NCBI GenBank assembly: GCA_028818755.1
Contig: JAPPNF010000077.1
Coordinates: 1-51,251, forward strand
DNA length: 51,251 nucleotides
Reading direction: 5' to 3'
DNA from: Deltaproteobacteria bacterium
GTDB lineage: Bacteria > Desulfobacterota > Binatia > UBA9968 > JAJDTQ01
Shown: piece by piece, positions 35,741 to 43,995 of the stretch
How the letters are laid out: every line of letters begins with the position of its first letter
Position numbering within the stretch: position 1 is the first letter of the stretch
Translations under genes and position numbers: made by a program
Notes under the pieces: model-generated
Databases searched by the model: none
What the model was told of the DNA's origin: nothing
Seen by the model: only the letters and a program-made list of their open reading frames with translations

Positions 35741-36226
35741 CTAGGCCTCCCAAGGCGCGGCCGTCAACGCCTTGAGGGCATTGTCGAGCATATTCCGCAT
35801 GAACTCGGAGTTGCCGTCCTGGTTCAACTCGTAGCGGACGCCGCTGACGATGGTGACACCCTGCTCCTGGTCTTCCAGGACCGTCTCGAGCTCCACCTGA
35901 AACAGCGCGAAGGGGGTGTCGTCGAGCCGCTCGCGCGTCCGCGCGGCGGCGCCCTTGAGATAGTAGTTGAGGCCGTGGTCGGTGACCACCAGGGTCAGGG
36001 CGCCGGTGCGCACGAGGTTCCTCTCCGTGGTGCTGTTCTTGCCCACCGCCAGATGGATGCGTCCCGGACTCTTGGCCACCAGCTCGTAGTAGGATCCCAT
36101 GGCCGGGTGGCACCAGCCGTTCTCGTCCACCGTGGCCATGATGAAGACCTTGCCGGCCTCGACGGCCTTGCCGCTCATCAGCGCGAACAGGTCGTCCGGC
36201 ATTTCCTTGCCTACCAGTCGTGACAC
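35741..36226 (-). CDS. FMN split-barrel (pyridoxamine-5'-phosphate-oxidase-like) protein
   Basis: About 161 residues with the PNPOx-type split barrel. The first strands read GKVFIMATVDENGWCHPAM, the next GRIHLAVGKNSTTERNLVRTG, as in flavin- or F420-binding members. The start is the GTG at 36226 because GGGAGG lies 7 bases upstream; the longer reading frame would begin inside the gap. The cofactor is probably FMN; the reaction is unknown. A second, unrelated-looking split-barrel gene lies 61 bp upstream, and UbiX and riboflavin kinase genes follow further upstream. Confidence 0.8.
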   Translation of the reverse strand: MSRLVGKEMPDDLFALMSGKAVEAGKVFIMATVDENGWCHPAMGSYYELVAKSPGRIHLAVGKNSTTERNLVRTGALTLVVTDHGLNYYLKGAAARTRERLDDTPFALFQVELETVLEDQEQGVTIVSGVRYELNQDGNSEFMRNMLDNALKALTAAPWEA

Positions 36227-36287
36227 GATGCGATCCTCCCTTGTTCGATGCGATCCCACGCGCCGCCACGGTTCCGGGCGGGCGGCG

Positions 36288-36761
36288 TCAATTCCTGCCC
36301 AGGGGCAACTCCTGCCGTTTGCCGAACCCTTGCTGGTTGTCGATGTAGTACAGCGTCTCCGGAATCACGCGGTAGAACTTCACCTTGAGAAACGCCCGGT
36401 GATAGATGCCGCTGTTGGGGTCCGTAAACAGCTTGATGACGCCCGGGTACTTTCGCGCATAGACCGCCATGGCCTTGCCCTTGGCGATCACCGAATCGAC
36501 GAGCTCCACGGTCCCCTCGAGCTGGATCCCCTTGATCTCGCGCCAGTCCTTGTAGTCCTCCTGGACCGTCACCGCCACCCGCGGGTTGGCCGCGAGGTTG
36601 GTGCAGTGGCGCGAGTCCGGAGCGGAGAAGAAATAGAGATGGAACCCGTCGCTGGCGTAGAATACCGTGGCGTTCCACGGCGCCCCGTCCGCGCAGGTGC
36701 CGAGGGTCATGGTGTTGTGCGTCCGCAGGTATTCGAGAACCTGTTCTTCAAGATCGGCCAT
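36288..36761 (-). CDS. Pyridoxamine-5'-phosphate-oxidase-family FMN-binding protein
   Basis: About 157 residues. The split-barrel signature is strong: HNTMTLGTCADGAPWNATVFYA for the first strands, then DSRHCTNLAANPRVAVTVQED with the phosphate-binding region, and DWREIKGIQLEGTVELV. This subgroup typically binds FMN or heme and can act as a general-stress or redox protein. The ATG at 36761 is chosen because the fold begins there; ribosome binding is weak. It is separated from ubiX by a repeat at 36806. Confidence 0.85.
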   Translation of the reverse strand: MADLEEQVLEYLRTHNTMTLGTCADGAPWNATVFYASDGFHLYFFSAPDSRHCTNLAANPRVAVTVQEDYKDWREIKGIQLEGTVELVDSVIAKGKAMAVYARKYPGVIKLFTDPNSGIYHRAFLKVKFYRVIPETLYYIDNQQGFGKRQELPLGRN

Positions 36762-36805
36762 GTGTCGAAGAAAAGCTCTGGACAAACGGTCGTGGAACCA
36801 TTTCC

Positions 36806-36853
36806 CGTTCGTCCAGAGCGTAGCTCCGCGTCAGCGGAGCGAAGTCGAAGGAC
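36806..36853 (+). repeat. CGTTCGTCC...GCGAAGTCGAAGGAC dispersed repeat, copy 1
   Basis: The repeat starts CGTTCGTCCAGAGCGTAGC and ends GCGAAGTCGAAGGAC, with an inserted GCTCCGCGTCAGCGGAGC stem. It lies between the split-barrel and ubiX genes. Three further copies are at 39085, 40399 and 41821. Confidence 0.7.
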
Positions 36854-36859
36854 GACAAA

Positions 36860-37453
36860 CTACTCCTTGTCTCCGGGATAGCGGCTCAGGGACTCCTCGT
36901 CCCACCGGTGAAACATGTCGGTCTCGATCTCGAACTGGTCCAGGATGCGGGCCACGGTCTGGTTGATGACGTCGTCCAGGGTCTTGGGGCGGTGATAGAA
37001 GGCGGGCACGGGCGGAAAGATCACCGCGCCCATGCGCGTGAGCTGGGCCATGCTCTCCAAGTGGCCCAGGTGCAGAGGCGTTTCGCGCGCCACCAGCACG
37101 AGCTTCTTGCGCTCCTTGAGGATCACGTCCGAGGCGCGCACCAGCAGGTCGCCTCCCACCGACAGCACGATGCCGCCCATGGACTTCATCGAACACGGCG
37201 CGATGACCATGCCGGCGGTGCGGAAGGAGCCGCTGGCGATGCTGGCGCCGATGTTGTTGATGTCGTGAACCACGTCGGCCAGCCCCTCCACTTCCTTCAC
37301 CGTATGCGGCGTCTCCACCTGCACGGTCATCTTGGCGGCCTTGCTCATGACCAGATGGGTCTCGATGTCCTCGATCCGCGCCAGGACCTGGAGAATGCGG
37401 ATCCCGTAGATGGACCCGGTGGCCCCCGACATGCCTACGATGAGACGGCGCAT
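36860..37453 (-). CDS. ubiX: UbiX-family flavin prenyltransferase
   Basis: A 197-residue flavoprotein of the UbiX/Pad1 family, which prenylates FMN to make the cofactor of UbiD enzymes. The FMN-binding start is LIVGMSGATGSIYGIRIL, followed by APCSMKSMGGI and the C-terminal ETPLHLGHLESMAQLTRMGAVIFPPVPAFY that shapes the dimethylallyl-phosphate site. Length is normal. It stands 31 bp downstream of a riboflavin-kinase-like gene, so FMN synthesis and its prenylation may be coupled. The only UbiD in the window, at 7192-8640, is the natural client. Confidence 0.93.
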   Translation of the reverse strand: MRRLIVGMSGATGSIYGIRILQVLARIEDIETHLVMSKAAKMTVQVETPHTVKEVEGLADVVHDINNIGASIASGSFRTAGMVIAPCSMKSMGGIVLSVGGDLLVRASDVILKERKKLVLVARETPLHLGHLESMAQLTRMGAVIFPPVPAFYHRPKTLDDVINQTVARILDQFEIETDMFHRWDEESLSRYPGDKE

Positions 37454-37484
37454 GCTGACTTACCTCCTGTAACCTTTCTGCGGT

Positions 37485-37910
37485 TTATCCGTCGAAAACG
37501 ACGGTCAGTTCGTCGCCGTCGCGCACCGAGTGGGCCTGCTTCAACGAAACCGCGGCGATGATCTCCAGCTTGTCTGCGGGATATTCCCTAACCTCCGGCA
37601 CAACCACCGCGGCCCGCTCCCGGGACTCGGTCGCGGATTCCCAACCTTCGACAAAACCCGTGAACAGGAAAGCGTTGCAGAAAGCCGGATCCGGCGACGG
37701 CAGGACAATCCTGCCGCCGTGTTGCCGGACCTGCTCCCACCGGTCCAGGTCCGCCCCGCGCGCCCGCACGTTGAGCGTGCCGGGATAGGGATCGAAGCCC
37801 ACCCGCTCCCGGACGGCCTCCCGCACCCAGTCGATGCCCAGGAACGCTCCGGCCCGGCCCAGGTCCGAGAACACCACGCCCTTCACCAGGTTGTCGCGGG
37901 AACCGCTCAC
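37485..37910 (-). CDS. CTP-dependent riboflavin-kinase-like (DUF120) protein
   Basis: A 141-residue stand-alone protein resembling the archaeal-type riboflavin kinase (RibK, DUF120). Conserved features are GVVFSDLGRAGAFLGIDWVRE at the start, GFDPYPGTLNV (38-48), the VVPEVREYPADKLEIIA segment and DGD (131-133). The enzyme makes FMN from riboflavin using CTP. A GTG start at 37910 overlaps the TGA stop of the upstream XdhC gene (GTGA), implying translational coupling. Bacteria usually use RibF instead, so its place next to ubiX suggests a dedicated FMN supply. Assigned by motif recognition, not by alignment. Confidence 0.75.
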   Translation of the reverse strand: MSGSRDNLVKGVVFSDLGRAGAFLGIDWVREAVRERVGFDPYPGTLNVRARGADLDRWEQVRQHGGRIVLPSPDPAFCNAFLFTGFVEGWESATESRERAAVVVPEVREYPADKLEIIAAVSLKQAHSVRDGDELTVVFDG

Positions 37911-38680
37911 CGCTTTTGCGAGAGGGACTGCGCCTTGCCGCCGCGCCGCACCTTGATGATCTCGCCCAGGATGCCCAGCGCGATCTCCTCCGGGGTCTCG
38001 GTGGCGATGTCGAGTCCGATGGGCGCGTACACCCGGGAGATGAGCTCCTCGGAGATGTGCTCCTCCTCCTTGAAGCGCTCGAAGCAGGCCTTGATGCGCC
38101 GCTTGCTGCCGATCATGCCGATGTACTTGGCCGGCCGGTCCAGCAGCTCGCGCAGGCACGGCTCGTCGTACTTGTGCCCGCGGGTGATGAGCACCACGTA
38201 GGTGGTCGGGGTGATGTCGAGCTCCTTCACGGTCTCCGCCATGTCGCCCACCACCACCTCGTCGGCATCGGGAAACCGTTCGTGGTTGGCGAAGAGGATG
38301 CGGTCGTCGATGACCACCACGTAATAGTCCATGAGCTTGGCCATCCTGACCAGCGGCACGGCGATGTGTCCGGCACCGACGACGATGAGCTTGGGCGGCG
38401 ACGGCATCGCCTCGAAGAAGACGTCCGCCTGGCCGCCGGACGCGGTCTCCACCGACACCAGACGGGAGCGCTCTTCCGAAAGGCGTTCCACGGCTTCCTG
38501 GAGCAACGTCTGCTCGAGCTCCGCGTCGTTCACCTGCCCCAGGACGATGCGGCCGTCCCGGATGAGACACTTGGAGCCGCTGTCGAACCCGTCGAGGCCC
38601 TGGGACTCCACGACGGTGACGAGCACCGCGCCCGCGCCTTCGCTCTTGATCCTGATCAGCTCTTCAACCAGCGCGTCCAT
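37907..38680 (-). CDS. XdhC/CoxI-family molybdenum-cofactor insertion chaperone
   Basis: A 257-residue protein with a short CoxI-like N-terminal part and a C-terminal Rossmann domain (KLIVVGAGHIAVPLVRMAKLMDYYVVVIDDR; later YIGMIGSKRRIKACFERF and VYAPIGLDIATETPEEIALGILGEIIKVRRG). These are the hallmarks of XdhC, which sulfurates and delivers molybdenum cofactor to xanthine-dehydrogenase-family enzymes. It works with the small CoxI-domain protein encoded 56 bp upstream. No molybdenum hydroxylase genes are in the window. Confidence 0.92.
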   Translation of the reverse strand: MDALVEELIRIKSEGAGAVLVTVVESQGLDGFDSGSKCLIRDGRIVLGQVNDAELEQTLLQEAVERLSEERSRLVSVETASGGQADVFFEAMPSPPKLIVVGAGHIAVPLVRMAKLMDYYVVVIDDRILFANHERFPDADEVVVGDMAETVKELDITPTTYVVLITRGHKYDEPCLRELLDRPAKYIGMIGSKRRIKACFERFKEEEHISEELISRVYAPIGLDIATETPEEIALGILGEIIKVRRGGKAQSLSQKR

Positions 38681-38736
38681 TCATTCCCGACCCTGTCCCG
38701 CGCCGGCCGTCCGTCCGGCGCATTCGCCCTTTCCGC

Positions 38737-39066
38737 TCAGTCGCTCTCCTTTTCCTTCCACCAGGGATCGATGAAGACGTTCATGATGCCGCCGCACACC
38801 GCCGGGCTGTCGGACGAGATGTCGTCCAGCAGGTCCACGCGCACGGTGCGGGGCATGCGCGTCCGCACCACCTCGATGGCCTCGCGCCGGACATCGGCTT
38901 CGCCGCAGCCGCCGCCGATGGTGCCGAGGATCTCGCCCCACGCCGTCACCACCATCTTGGCCCCCACCTCCCGCGGCGTCGAGCCCTTGGTGGAGACGAT
39001 GGTGGCCACCGCCACGGTCTCGCCCTTGTCCAGGAACTCCTTGACCTCGTCGTAGATGTTTTCCAT
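38737..39066 (-). CDS. Small XdhC_CoxI-domain protein
   Basis: A 109-residue protein with only the XdhC_CoxI domain. It contains VATIVSTKGSTPREVGAKMVV and GTIGGGCGEADVRREA, where the Gly-Gly-Gly-Cys is the conserved cofactor-binding loop, and ends in CGGIMNVFIDPW. It looks like the N-terminal half of XdhC split into its own gene; the C-terminal half is in the neighbouring gene downstream. It serves molybdenum-cofactor maturation. Confidence 0.92.
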   Translation of the reverse strand: MENIYDEVKEFLDKGETVAVATIVSTKGSTPREVGAKMVVTAWGEILGTIGGGCGEADVRREAIEVVRTRMPRTVRVDLLDDISSDSPAVCGGIMNVFIDPWWKEKESD

Positions 39067-39084
39067 CGGTATCTCCCAGGTAGA

Positions 39085-39120
39085 GTCTTTCGACTTCGCT
39101 CCGCTACACTCAGGACGAAC
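39085..39120 (-). repeat. CGTTCGTCC...GCGAAGTCGAAGGAC dispersed repeat, copy 2 (inverted)
   Basis: Read on the minus strand it begins GTTCGTCCTGAGTGTAGCGG and continues AGCGAAGTCGAAAGAC. It is the same repeat as at 36806, 40399 and 41821 but in the opposite orientation, in the 88-bp gap between the CoxI-domain and VWA genes. Confidence 0.7.
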
Positions 39121-39154
39121 GGCTCGATCTGCTCAGGACAGGCTTCCTTCTCCC

Positions 39155-40375
39155 CTACGCCACCAGCCTGCGCATGGTGTGGCCCAGGTGGACCAGGCTG
39201 TTGGCGTTGTGCGCCGACAGGAACAGGTCCAGGTAGGGCAGCGCCGCCTGCATGCCCTTGCACAGGGGCTCGTAGTTCTCGCTGGCCAGCAACGGGTTGA
39301 GCCAGATCATCTTGCCGCAGCGCCGCTTCAGCGCCTGCATCTGCCGCTCCAGCACGCCCACGTCGCCCCGGTCCCAGCCGTCGCTGATGATGACCACCAC
39401 GGTCCGGTGGGTAACCATGCTCACCGCGAAGTCGCGGTTGAAGATCTCCAGCGAGCGCCCGATGTTGGTGCCGCCGGACCACCCCAACACGCTCTTGGAG
39501 ATCTTCTCAAGGGCGTTGCCGATGTTCTTGGTGCGGATCAGGTGCGTGATGCGGCTCAGGGTGGTGCTGAAGACGAAGGTCTCCACGCCCCACAGCTCGT
39601 TCTGCAGGCCGTACATGAACTGAATCAGGAAACGGCTGTAGCAGTCCATGGAGCCGCTCACGTCGCACAGGAGCACCACTCGCGTCTTCTTGATGCGGCG
39701 CTTGCGCGCCACCAGCTCCACCAGTTCGCCGCCGTACTTGATGTTGCGGCGCATGGTGCCGCGGGGGTCGATCTCGGTGCCCCGGCGCGCCCGCTTCTTG
39801 CGCCGGCTCACCTGGGTGGCGATCTTGGAGGCGATGAGCAGGATCGCCTGGGTCACCGCCCGGCTCTCCTCGATGCCCATCTCGCTGAAGTCCTTCTCGT
39901 TGAGCTGCTCGTTGGGGCTGTAGGTGGGCACCATGAGCGGGTCCGGGTCATCCGGGCCCTCGTCGCTGGCGCCTTCCTGCTCGGTCAAGGTCTCTTCCGT
40001 GGTGCCGCTGCTGTCGTCCGACGAGTCCATTCCCTCGTCCGGGCTCTGGGCCGGGACCTCCATGGTCTCGATGCCCTCTTCGATGTCCATGTCGCCCTGC
40101 CAGAAAGCCTCGAACACCTGGTCGAAGAGCTCGATGTCCTCGTGTTCGTGCAGCAGGTTGGCGGCCACCGCCCGGTGGAAGTCCGGCCGGCTCTGGATGT
40201 CGATGAGCGGCAGGGAGCGGTTGGCGTCGATGACCTGGCTCAGGCCGAGGCGGAACCCCAGGTCCTTGAGCACCCGGCCGAACATGAGCATGTTCGCCAG
40301 CGTGCCCTGGCCACGCAGAGGCTTGTAGCGCTCCACCGCGCGGATGATCTCTTCGTCGGTCAGCTCTCTCGCCAT
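39155..40375 (-). CDS. VWA-domain protein, CoxE-like
   Basis: A 406-residue protein. The N-terminal half is helical and has an acidic, Ser/Thr/Glu-rich linker (about residues 110-150). The C-terminal half is a von Willebrand A domain with an intact metal-ion-dependent adhesion site (VVLLCDVSGSMDCYSRF, then SGGTNIG and IISDGWDRGD). This layout is that of CoxE, which with the MoxR-type ATPase CoxD helps assemble the active site of CO-dehydrogenase-like enzymes. It follows the MoxR gene by about 70 bp, with a repeat between. Confidence 0.9.
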   Translation of the reverse strand: MARELTDEEIIRAVERYKPLRGQGTLANMLMFGRVLKDLGFRLGLSQVIDANRSLPLIDIQSRPDFHRAVAANLLHEHEDIELFDQVFEAFWQGDMDIEEGIETMEVPAQSPDEGMDSSDDSSGTTEETLTEQEGASDEGPDDPDPLMVPTYSPNEQLNEKDFSEMGIEESRAVTQAILLIASKIATQVSRRKKRARRGTEIDPRGTMRRNIKYGGELVELVARKRRIKKTRVVLLCDVSGSMDCYSRFLIQFMYGLQNELWGVETFVFSTTLSRITHLIRTKNIGNALEKISKSVLGWSGGTNIGRSLEIFNRDFAVSMVTHRTVVVIISDGWDRGDVGVLERQMQALKRRCGKMIWLNPLLASENYEPLCKGMQAALPYLDLFLSAHNANSLVHLGHTMRRLVA

Positions 40376-40398
40376 GATGAGGTCCCGTTACACGATCC

Positions 40399-40440
40399 CG
40401 TTCGTCCTGAGCGTAGCGAAGCGAAGTCGAAGGACTCGAC
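40399..40440 (+). repeat. CGTTCGTCC...GCGAAGTCGAAGGAC dispersed repeat, copy 3
   Basis: CGTTCGTCCTGAGCGTAGCG followed by AAGCGAAGTCGAAGGACTCGAC, the most regular of the four copies. It fills most of the gap between the MoxR and VWA genes. Confidence 0.75.
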
Positions 40441-40446
40441 CGCCTC

Positions 40447-41376
<930 letters not shown>

Positions 41377-41462
41377 GCGTATCCCTTCTTCGCGTACGGC
41401 CCCGTGATTTTGTGATTGCTGTTTGCGCGCGGCGGCAAGGCCGCTGGCGTGGCGGCTACCGG

Positions 41463-41795
41463 CTACTTGTTCTCGGCGAGCTGCCGTTTCCACCCCAGGG
41501 TCCTGGCCCTGGCGCCGACGGCTTCGGCCTCCTCGATCATCCCCTTGCGCTGGTAGAAGATGGAAAGGCTCGTGTAGGCCAGCTCATCGTCGGGGCTCAC
41601 CTCGATCAGGTGCTTGCCCACCTCGATGGCCTCATCCAGGCGGTCCGTATTCGCGTACGCCATCCCCAGGGCGTGAAGCGCGTCGCCATAGTCCGGGTCG
41701 TCGGCCAGAGCCTTCCTGTAAGACTCGATGGCCTCGTCCACCCGGTCGTCGGCGTACGCCTCCATCCCCTGGATGTAATGGTCCTCTTTCGTCAT
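41463..41795 (-). CDS. TPR-repeat protein
   Basis: A 110-residue protein of three tetratricopeptide repeats (YIQGMEAYADDRVDEAIESYRKAL; ALHALGMAYANTDRLDEAIEVG; AYTSLSIFYQRKGMIEEAEAVG). TPRs bind other proteins; the partner is unknown. No signal peptide. The start follows AGGAGGGCG. It is 86 bp upstream of the MoxR gene and on the same strand. Confidence 0.88.
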   Translation of the reverse strand: MTKEDHYIQGMEAYADDRVDEAIESYRKALADDPDYGDALHALGMAYANTDRLDEAIEVGKHLIEVSPDDELAYTSLSIFYQRKGMIEEAEAVGARARTLGWKRQLAENK

Positions 41796-41820
41796 CGCCC
41801 TCCTTCGTTCCCTCCCTCCG

Positions 41821-41866
41821 TCGGTCCTGAGCGTAGCGAGGCACAGCCGAGCGAAGTCGAAGGATG
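41821..41866 (+). repeat. CGTTCGTCC...GCGAAGTCGAAGGAC dispersed repeat, copy 4
   Basis: TCGGTCCTGAGCGTAGCGAG then GCACAGCCGAGCGAAGTCGAAGGA, a variant with a short insertion in the middle. It lies upstream of the TPR gene, in the gap before the alpha/beta hydrolase gene. Confidence 0.7.
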
Positions 41867-41993
41867 GACCTAATCTGTATTACGAAATCGTGATATTCTC
41901 AACCGAACGCGCGGGGCGAAGTGGCCGGCGTCCCGGCGCCGATGCCCCAACCCGCGGCCTCACGACAACCACATCAACCCGGAGGACCCCTTC

Positions 41994-43091
41994 ATGGCGC
42001 AAGCCGCAACTCTCGACGAAATCAAGGACCGCATCCGCAAGCGCGTAGGCAGGCGCAGCCCCTTCCACCTGATGGACCCGGCCGAAGCCGAAGGCGCGCT
42101 GGCCGAGCTGAACAGTCTGGACGCCGACCATTGGGCGGAGGCCTGGAGCAAACCCGGCGCGCGCTGGGAGCAGGCAGCGAAGGATGCGGAGGAAAAGGGA
42201 GAGGCGGACGAGGCCCGGGCGGCCTACTTCCAGGCCGCCGGCTACTACGGCACCGCGCGCCACCCCTTCCCCAGCTCTCCCGGCAAGCAGGAAGCCTACC
42301 GCAAGACCATCGAGAGCTACCTCGCCGCCGCGCGCTACTTCGACCCGCCGCTGGAACGCATCGCCCTGCCGCTGCGCGACAAGGAGGTGGTCGGCTACCT
42401 GCGCCTGCCCGCCAGGCGGCCCGCGCCGGTCATCATGCACTGGGGCGGCATCGACAACTGGAAGGAAGACCGCCACAACTTCGTGGAGTCCATGCTCGCC
42501 GAGGGCTGGGGCTGCTTCATCATGGACAGCCCCGGCACCGGCGAGTCCCCCGTTTTGGCGTCGGACACCGCGCACGAGGTCTACAGCACGGCATTGGACT
42601 ATCTGGTGACCCGGCCGGAAGTGGATGCGTCCCGCATCGCCGCCTTGGGCGCCAGCTTCGGCGGCTACTGGTCTACCAAGCTGGCCCACGTGGAGCCGGA
42701 GCGCCTGCGCGCCGCGGTCAACTGGGGCGGCGGCATCCACGGCTTCTTCCAGCCCGAATGGCAGCAGCGCTCCCGCAACGCCTCGTCCTACCTCTTCGAC
42801 CTCATCGAGGCCCGCGCCAACCTCTTCGGCAAGCGCACCTTCGAGGAGCTCTGCGAGGTCATGCCCATCCTCTCCCTCAAGGACCAGGGCCTGCTCGACC
42901 AGCCCTGCGCCCCCATGCTGCTCGTGAACGGCAAGGACGACCTCCAGGTCCCCATCGAGGACTTCTTCATGCTGCTGGAGTGCGGCAGCCCCAAGGCCAT
43001 GCGCCTCTTCCCCGGCGGCCACATGGGCGAGTCGCCGGACGTGTTTCCGACGATCCTGAGGTGGCTGCACAGGGAGTTGGATGGGGAGTGA
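41994..43091 (+). CDS. Alpha/beta hydrolase (FrsA/DHPON-hydrolase-like)
   Basis: A 365-residue hydrolase with a helical N-terminal region of about 125 residues and then a hydrolase core. The triad is visible as Ser221 in ALGASFGGYWS, Asp315 or 316 in NGKDDLQVP and His343 in GGHMGES. The large helical front and the segment VIMHWGGIDNWKEDRHNF resemble 2,6-dihydropseudooxynicotine hydrolase and FrsA-type esterases, which cleave C-C or ester bonds in aromatic or heterocyclic catabolism. Start at 41994 follows ACCCGGAGGACCCCTTC. Substrate unknown. Confidence 0.85.
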   Translation: MAQAATLDEIKDRIRKRVGRRSPFHLMDPAEAEGALAELNSLDADHWAEAWSKPGARWEQAAKDAEEKGEADEARAAYFQAAGYYGTARHPFPSSPGKQEAYRKTIESYLAAARYFDPPLERIALPLRDKEVVGYLRLPARRPAPVIMHWGGIDNWKEDRHNFVESMLAEGWGCFIMDSPGTGESPVLASDTAHEVYSTALDYLVTRPEVDASRIAALGASFGGYWSTKLAHVEPERLRAAVNWGGGIHGFFQPEWQQRSRNASSYLFDLIEARANLFGKRTFEELCEVMPILSLKDQGLLDQPCAPMLLVNGKDDLQVPIEDFFMLLECGSPKAMRLFPGGHMGESPDVFPTILRWLHRELDGE

Positions 43092-43119
43092 CCTGGAGAA
43101 AGGCTGACTGAGACAATTG

Positions 43120-43380
43120 ATGGCGGAGATCGCAAAGACGACGCGGTACTTCGAGGAGCAGGTACGGCGCAAGCGCCCTTACATTGACCCACGTTGGTGT
43201 GTTGAAGTCATCGCCGCGCCCATTCGACGGGAAACGCAAGCGGATGGTCGAATACGTTTCTGGGGCGAAGTCACACTCTCGGGAGAAGCGACATCGCGTA
43301 TCCTCCGCGTGGTCACGCTCGATGACGGTGAGACGATCCACAATGCTTTCTTTGATCGCGGTTTTCGAAAGGAAGAGTGA
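43120..43380 (+). CDS. Small hypothetical protein paired with DUF2283
   Basis: An 86-residue protein. It begins MAEIAKTTRYFEEQVRRKRP and has IRFWGEVTLSGEATSRILRVVTL, a compact alpha-beta outline reminiscent of DUF4258-type or RelE-like toxins. The ATG at 43120 is chosen over the adjacent TTG. Its stop codon overlaps the start of the DUF2283 gene (TGATG), so the two are coupled. A toxin-antitoxin-like pairing is likely by arrangement, but activity is not shown by sequence. Confidence 0.6.
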   Translation: MAEIAKTTRYFEEQVRRKRPYIDPRWCVEVIAAPIRRETQADGRIRFWGEVTLSGEATSRILRVVTLDDGETIHNAFFDRGFRKEE

Positions 43381-43595
43381 TGAAACTACACTACTACTCC
43401 GAAACCGACAGCCTATACGTCGAGCTCAAGGCCGGACCGGGTACAGAGACCCGCGAAGTTGCGGCGGGACTCAACGTCGATCTTGACGCCAACGGGGACG
43501 TCGTCGGCTTTGACATCGACCATGCGTCAAAGCGACTCGATCTTTCCACGTTGGAGACGGAAGCGCTGCCGGTGCGGACCTATCGGGTTGGTTAA
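43380..43595 (+). CDS. DUF2283 family protein
   Basis: A 71-residue protein that matches DUF2283: YYSETDSLYVELKAGPGTET, AAGLNVDLDANGDVVGFDIDHAS. This family occurs as the second gene of small mobile pairs and is thought to act as an antitoxin-like or regulatory partner. The ATG at 43380 overlaps the upstream stop and follows AAGGAAGAG. The Mrr remnant follows immediately. Confidence 0.85.
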   Translation: MKLHYYSETDSLYVELKAGPGTETREVAAGLNVDLDANGDVVGFDIDHASKRLDLSTLETEALPVRTYRVG

Positions 43596-43962
43596 GAATA
43601 TCCCGAGCTTCCTGTGGCCCCGCTCCGGCGACGAGGGCATAGATGGGATCATTAAAGAGGACCGGCTGGGACTGGACATCATTTATGTACAGGCCAAACG
43701 CTGGGAGAGTGTCGTCGGCAGGCCCGACGTCCAGAAATTTGCTGGTGCCCTTCAGGGGCAGCGCGCCCGTAAGGGCGTCTTCATCACTACGTCAACGTAT
43801 TCTCGTGAGGCAATGGCGTTCGCGGCGAATATCGAAACCAAGATCATTCTGATCGACGGAGCCAAACTCGCAGAGCTCATGATCGACCACGGCGTCGGCG
43901 TGACGACCGAGGAAACTTACGAAGTGAAGAGGATCGACTCGGATTACTTTCCAGACGATTGA
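43588..43962 (+). pseudogene. C-terminal remnant of an Mrr-type restriction endonuclease
   Basis: This frame encodes RSGDEGIDGIIKEDRLGLD followed by IIYVQAKRW, the complete Mrr/PD-(D/E)xK catalytic core (Asp...Gln-Ala-Lys). DVQKFAGALQGQRARKGVFITT follows, typical of the C-terminus of Mrr proteins. The N-terminal winged-helix DNA-recognition region (about 150-180 residues) is missing; the frame is joined directly to the end of the DUF2283 gene. I take it as a 5'-truncated gene left by an insertion or deletion. A TTG at 43588 could start a short product, but nothing suggests it is functional. Confidence 0.75.
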
Positions 43963-43995
43963 GCCTGGATCGGGCACACCTGGGCGGCACCGCCC

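Noticed and set aside
35716..35745. tRNA T-arm-like sequence GGGTTCGAACCCCG
   Set aside because: No acceptor, D- or anticodon stems can be drawn from the 70 bases upstream on either strand, and no CCA-side acceptor pairing exists. It is better explained as a hairpin after the FMN split-barrel gene.
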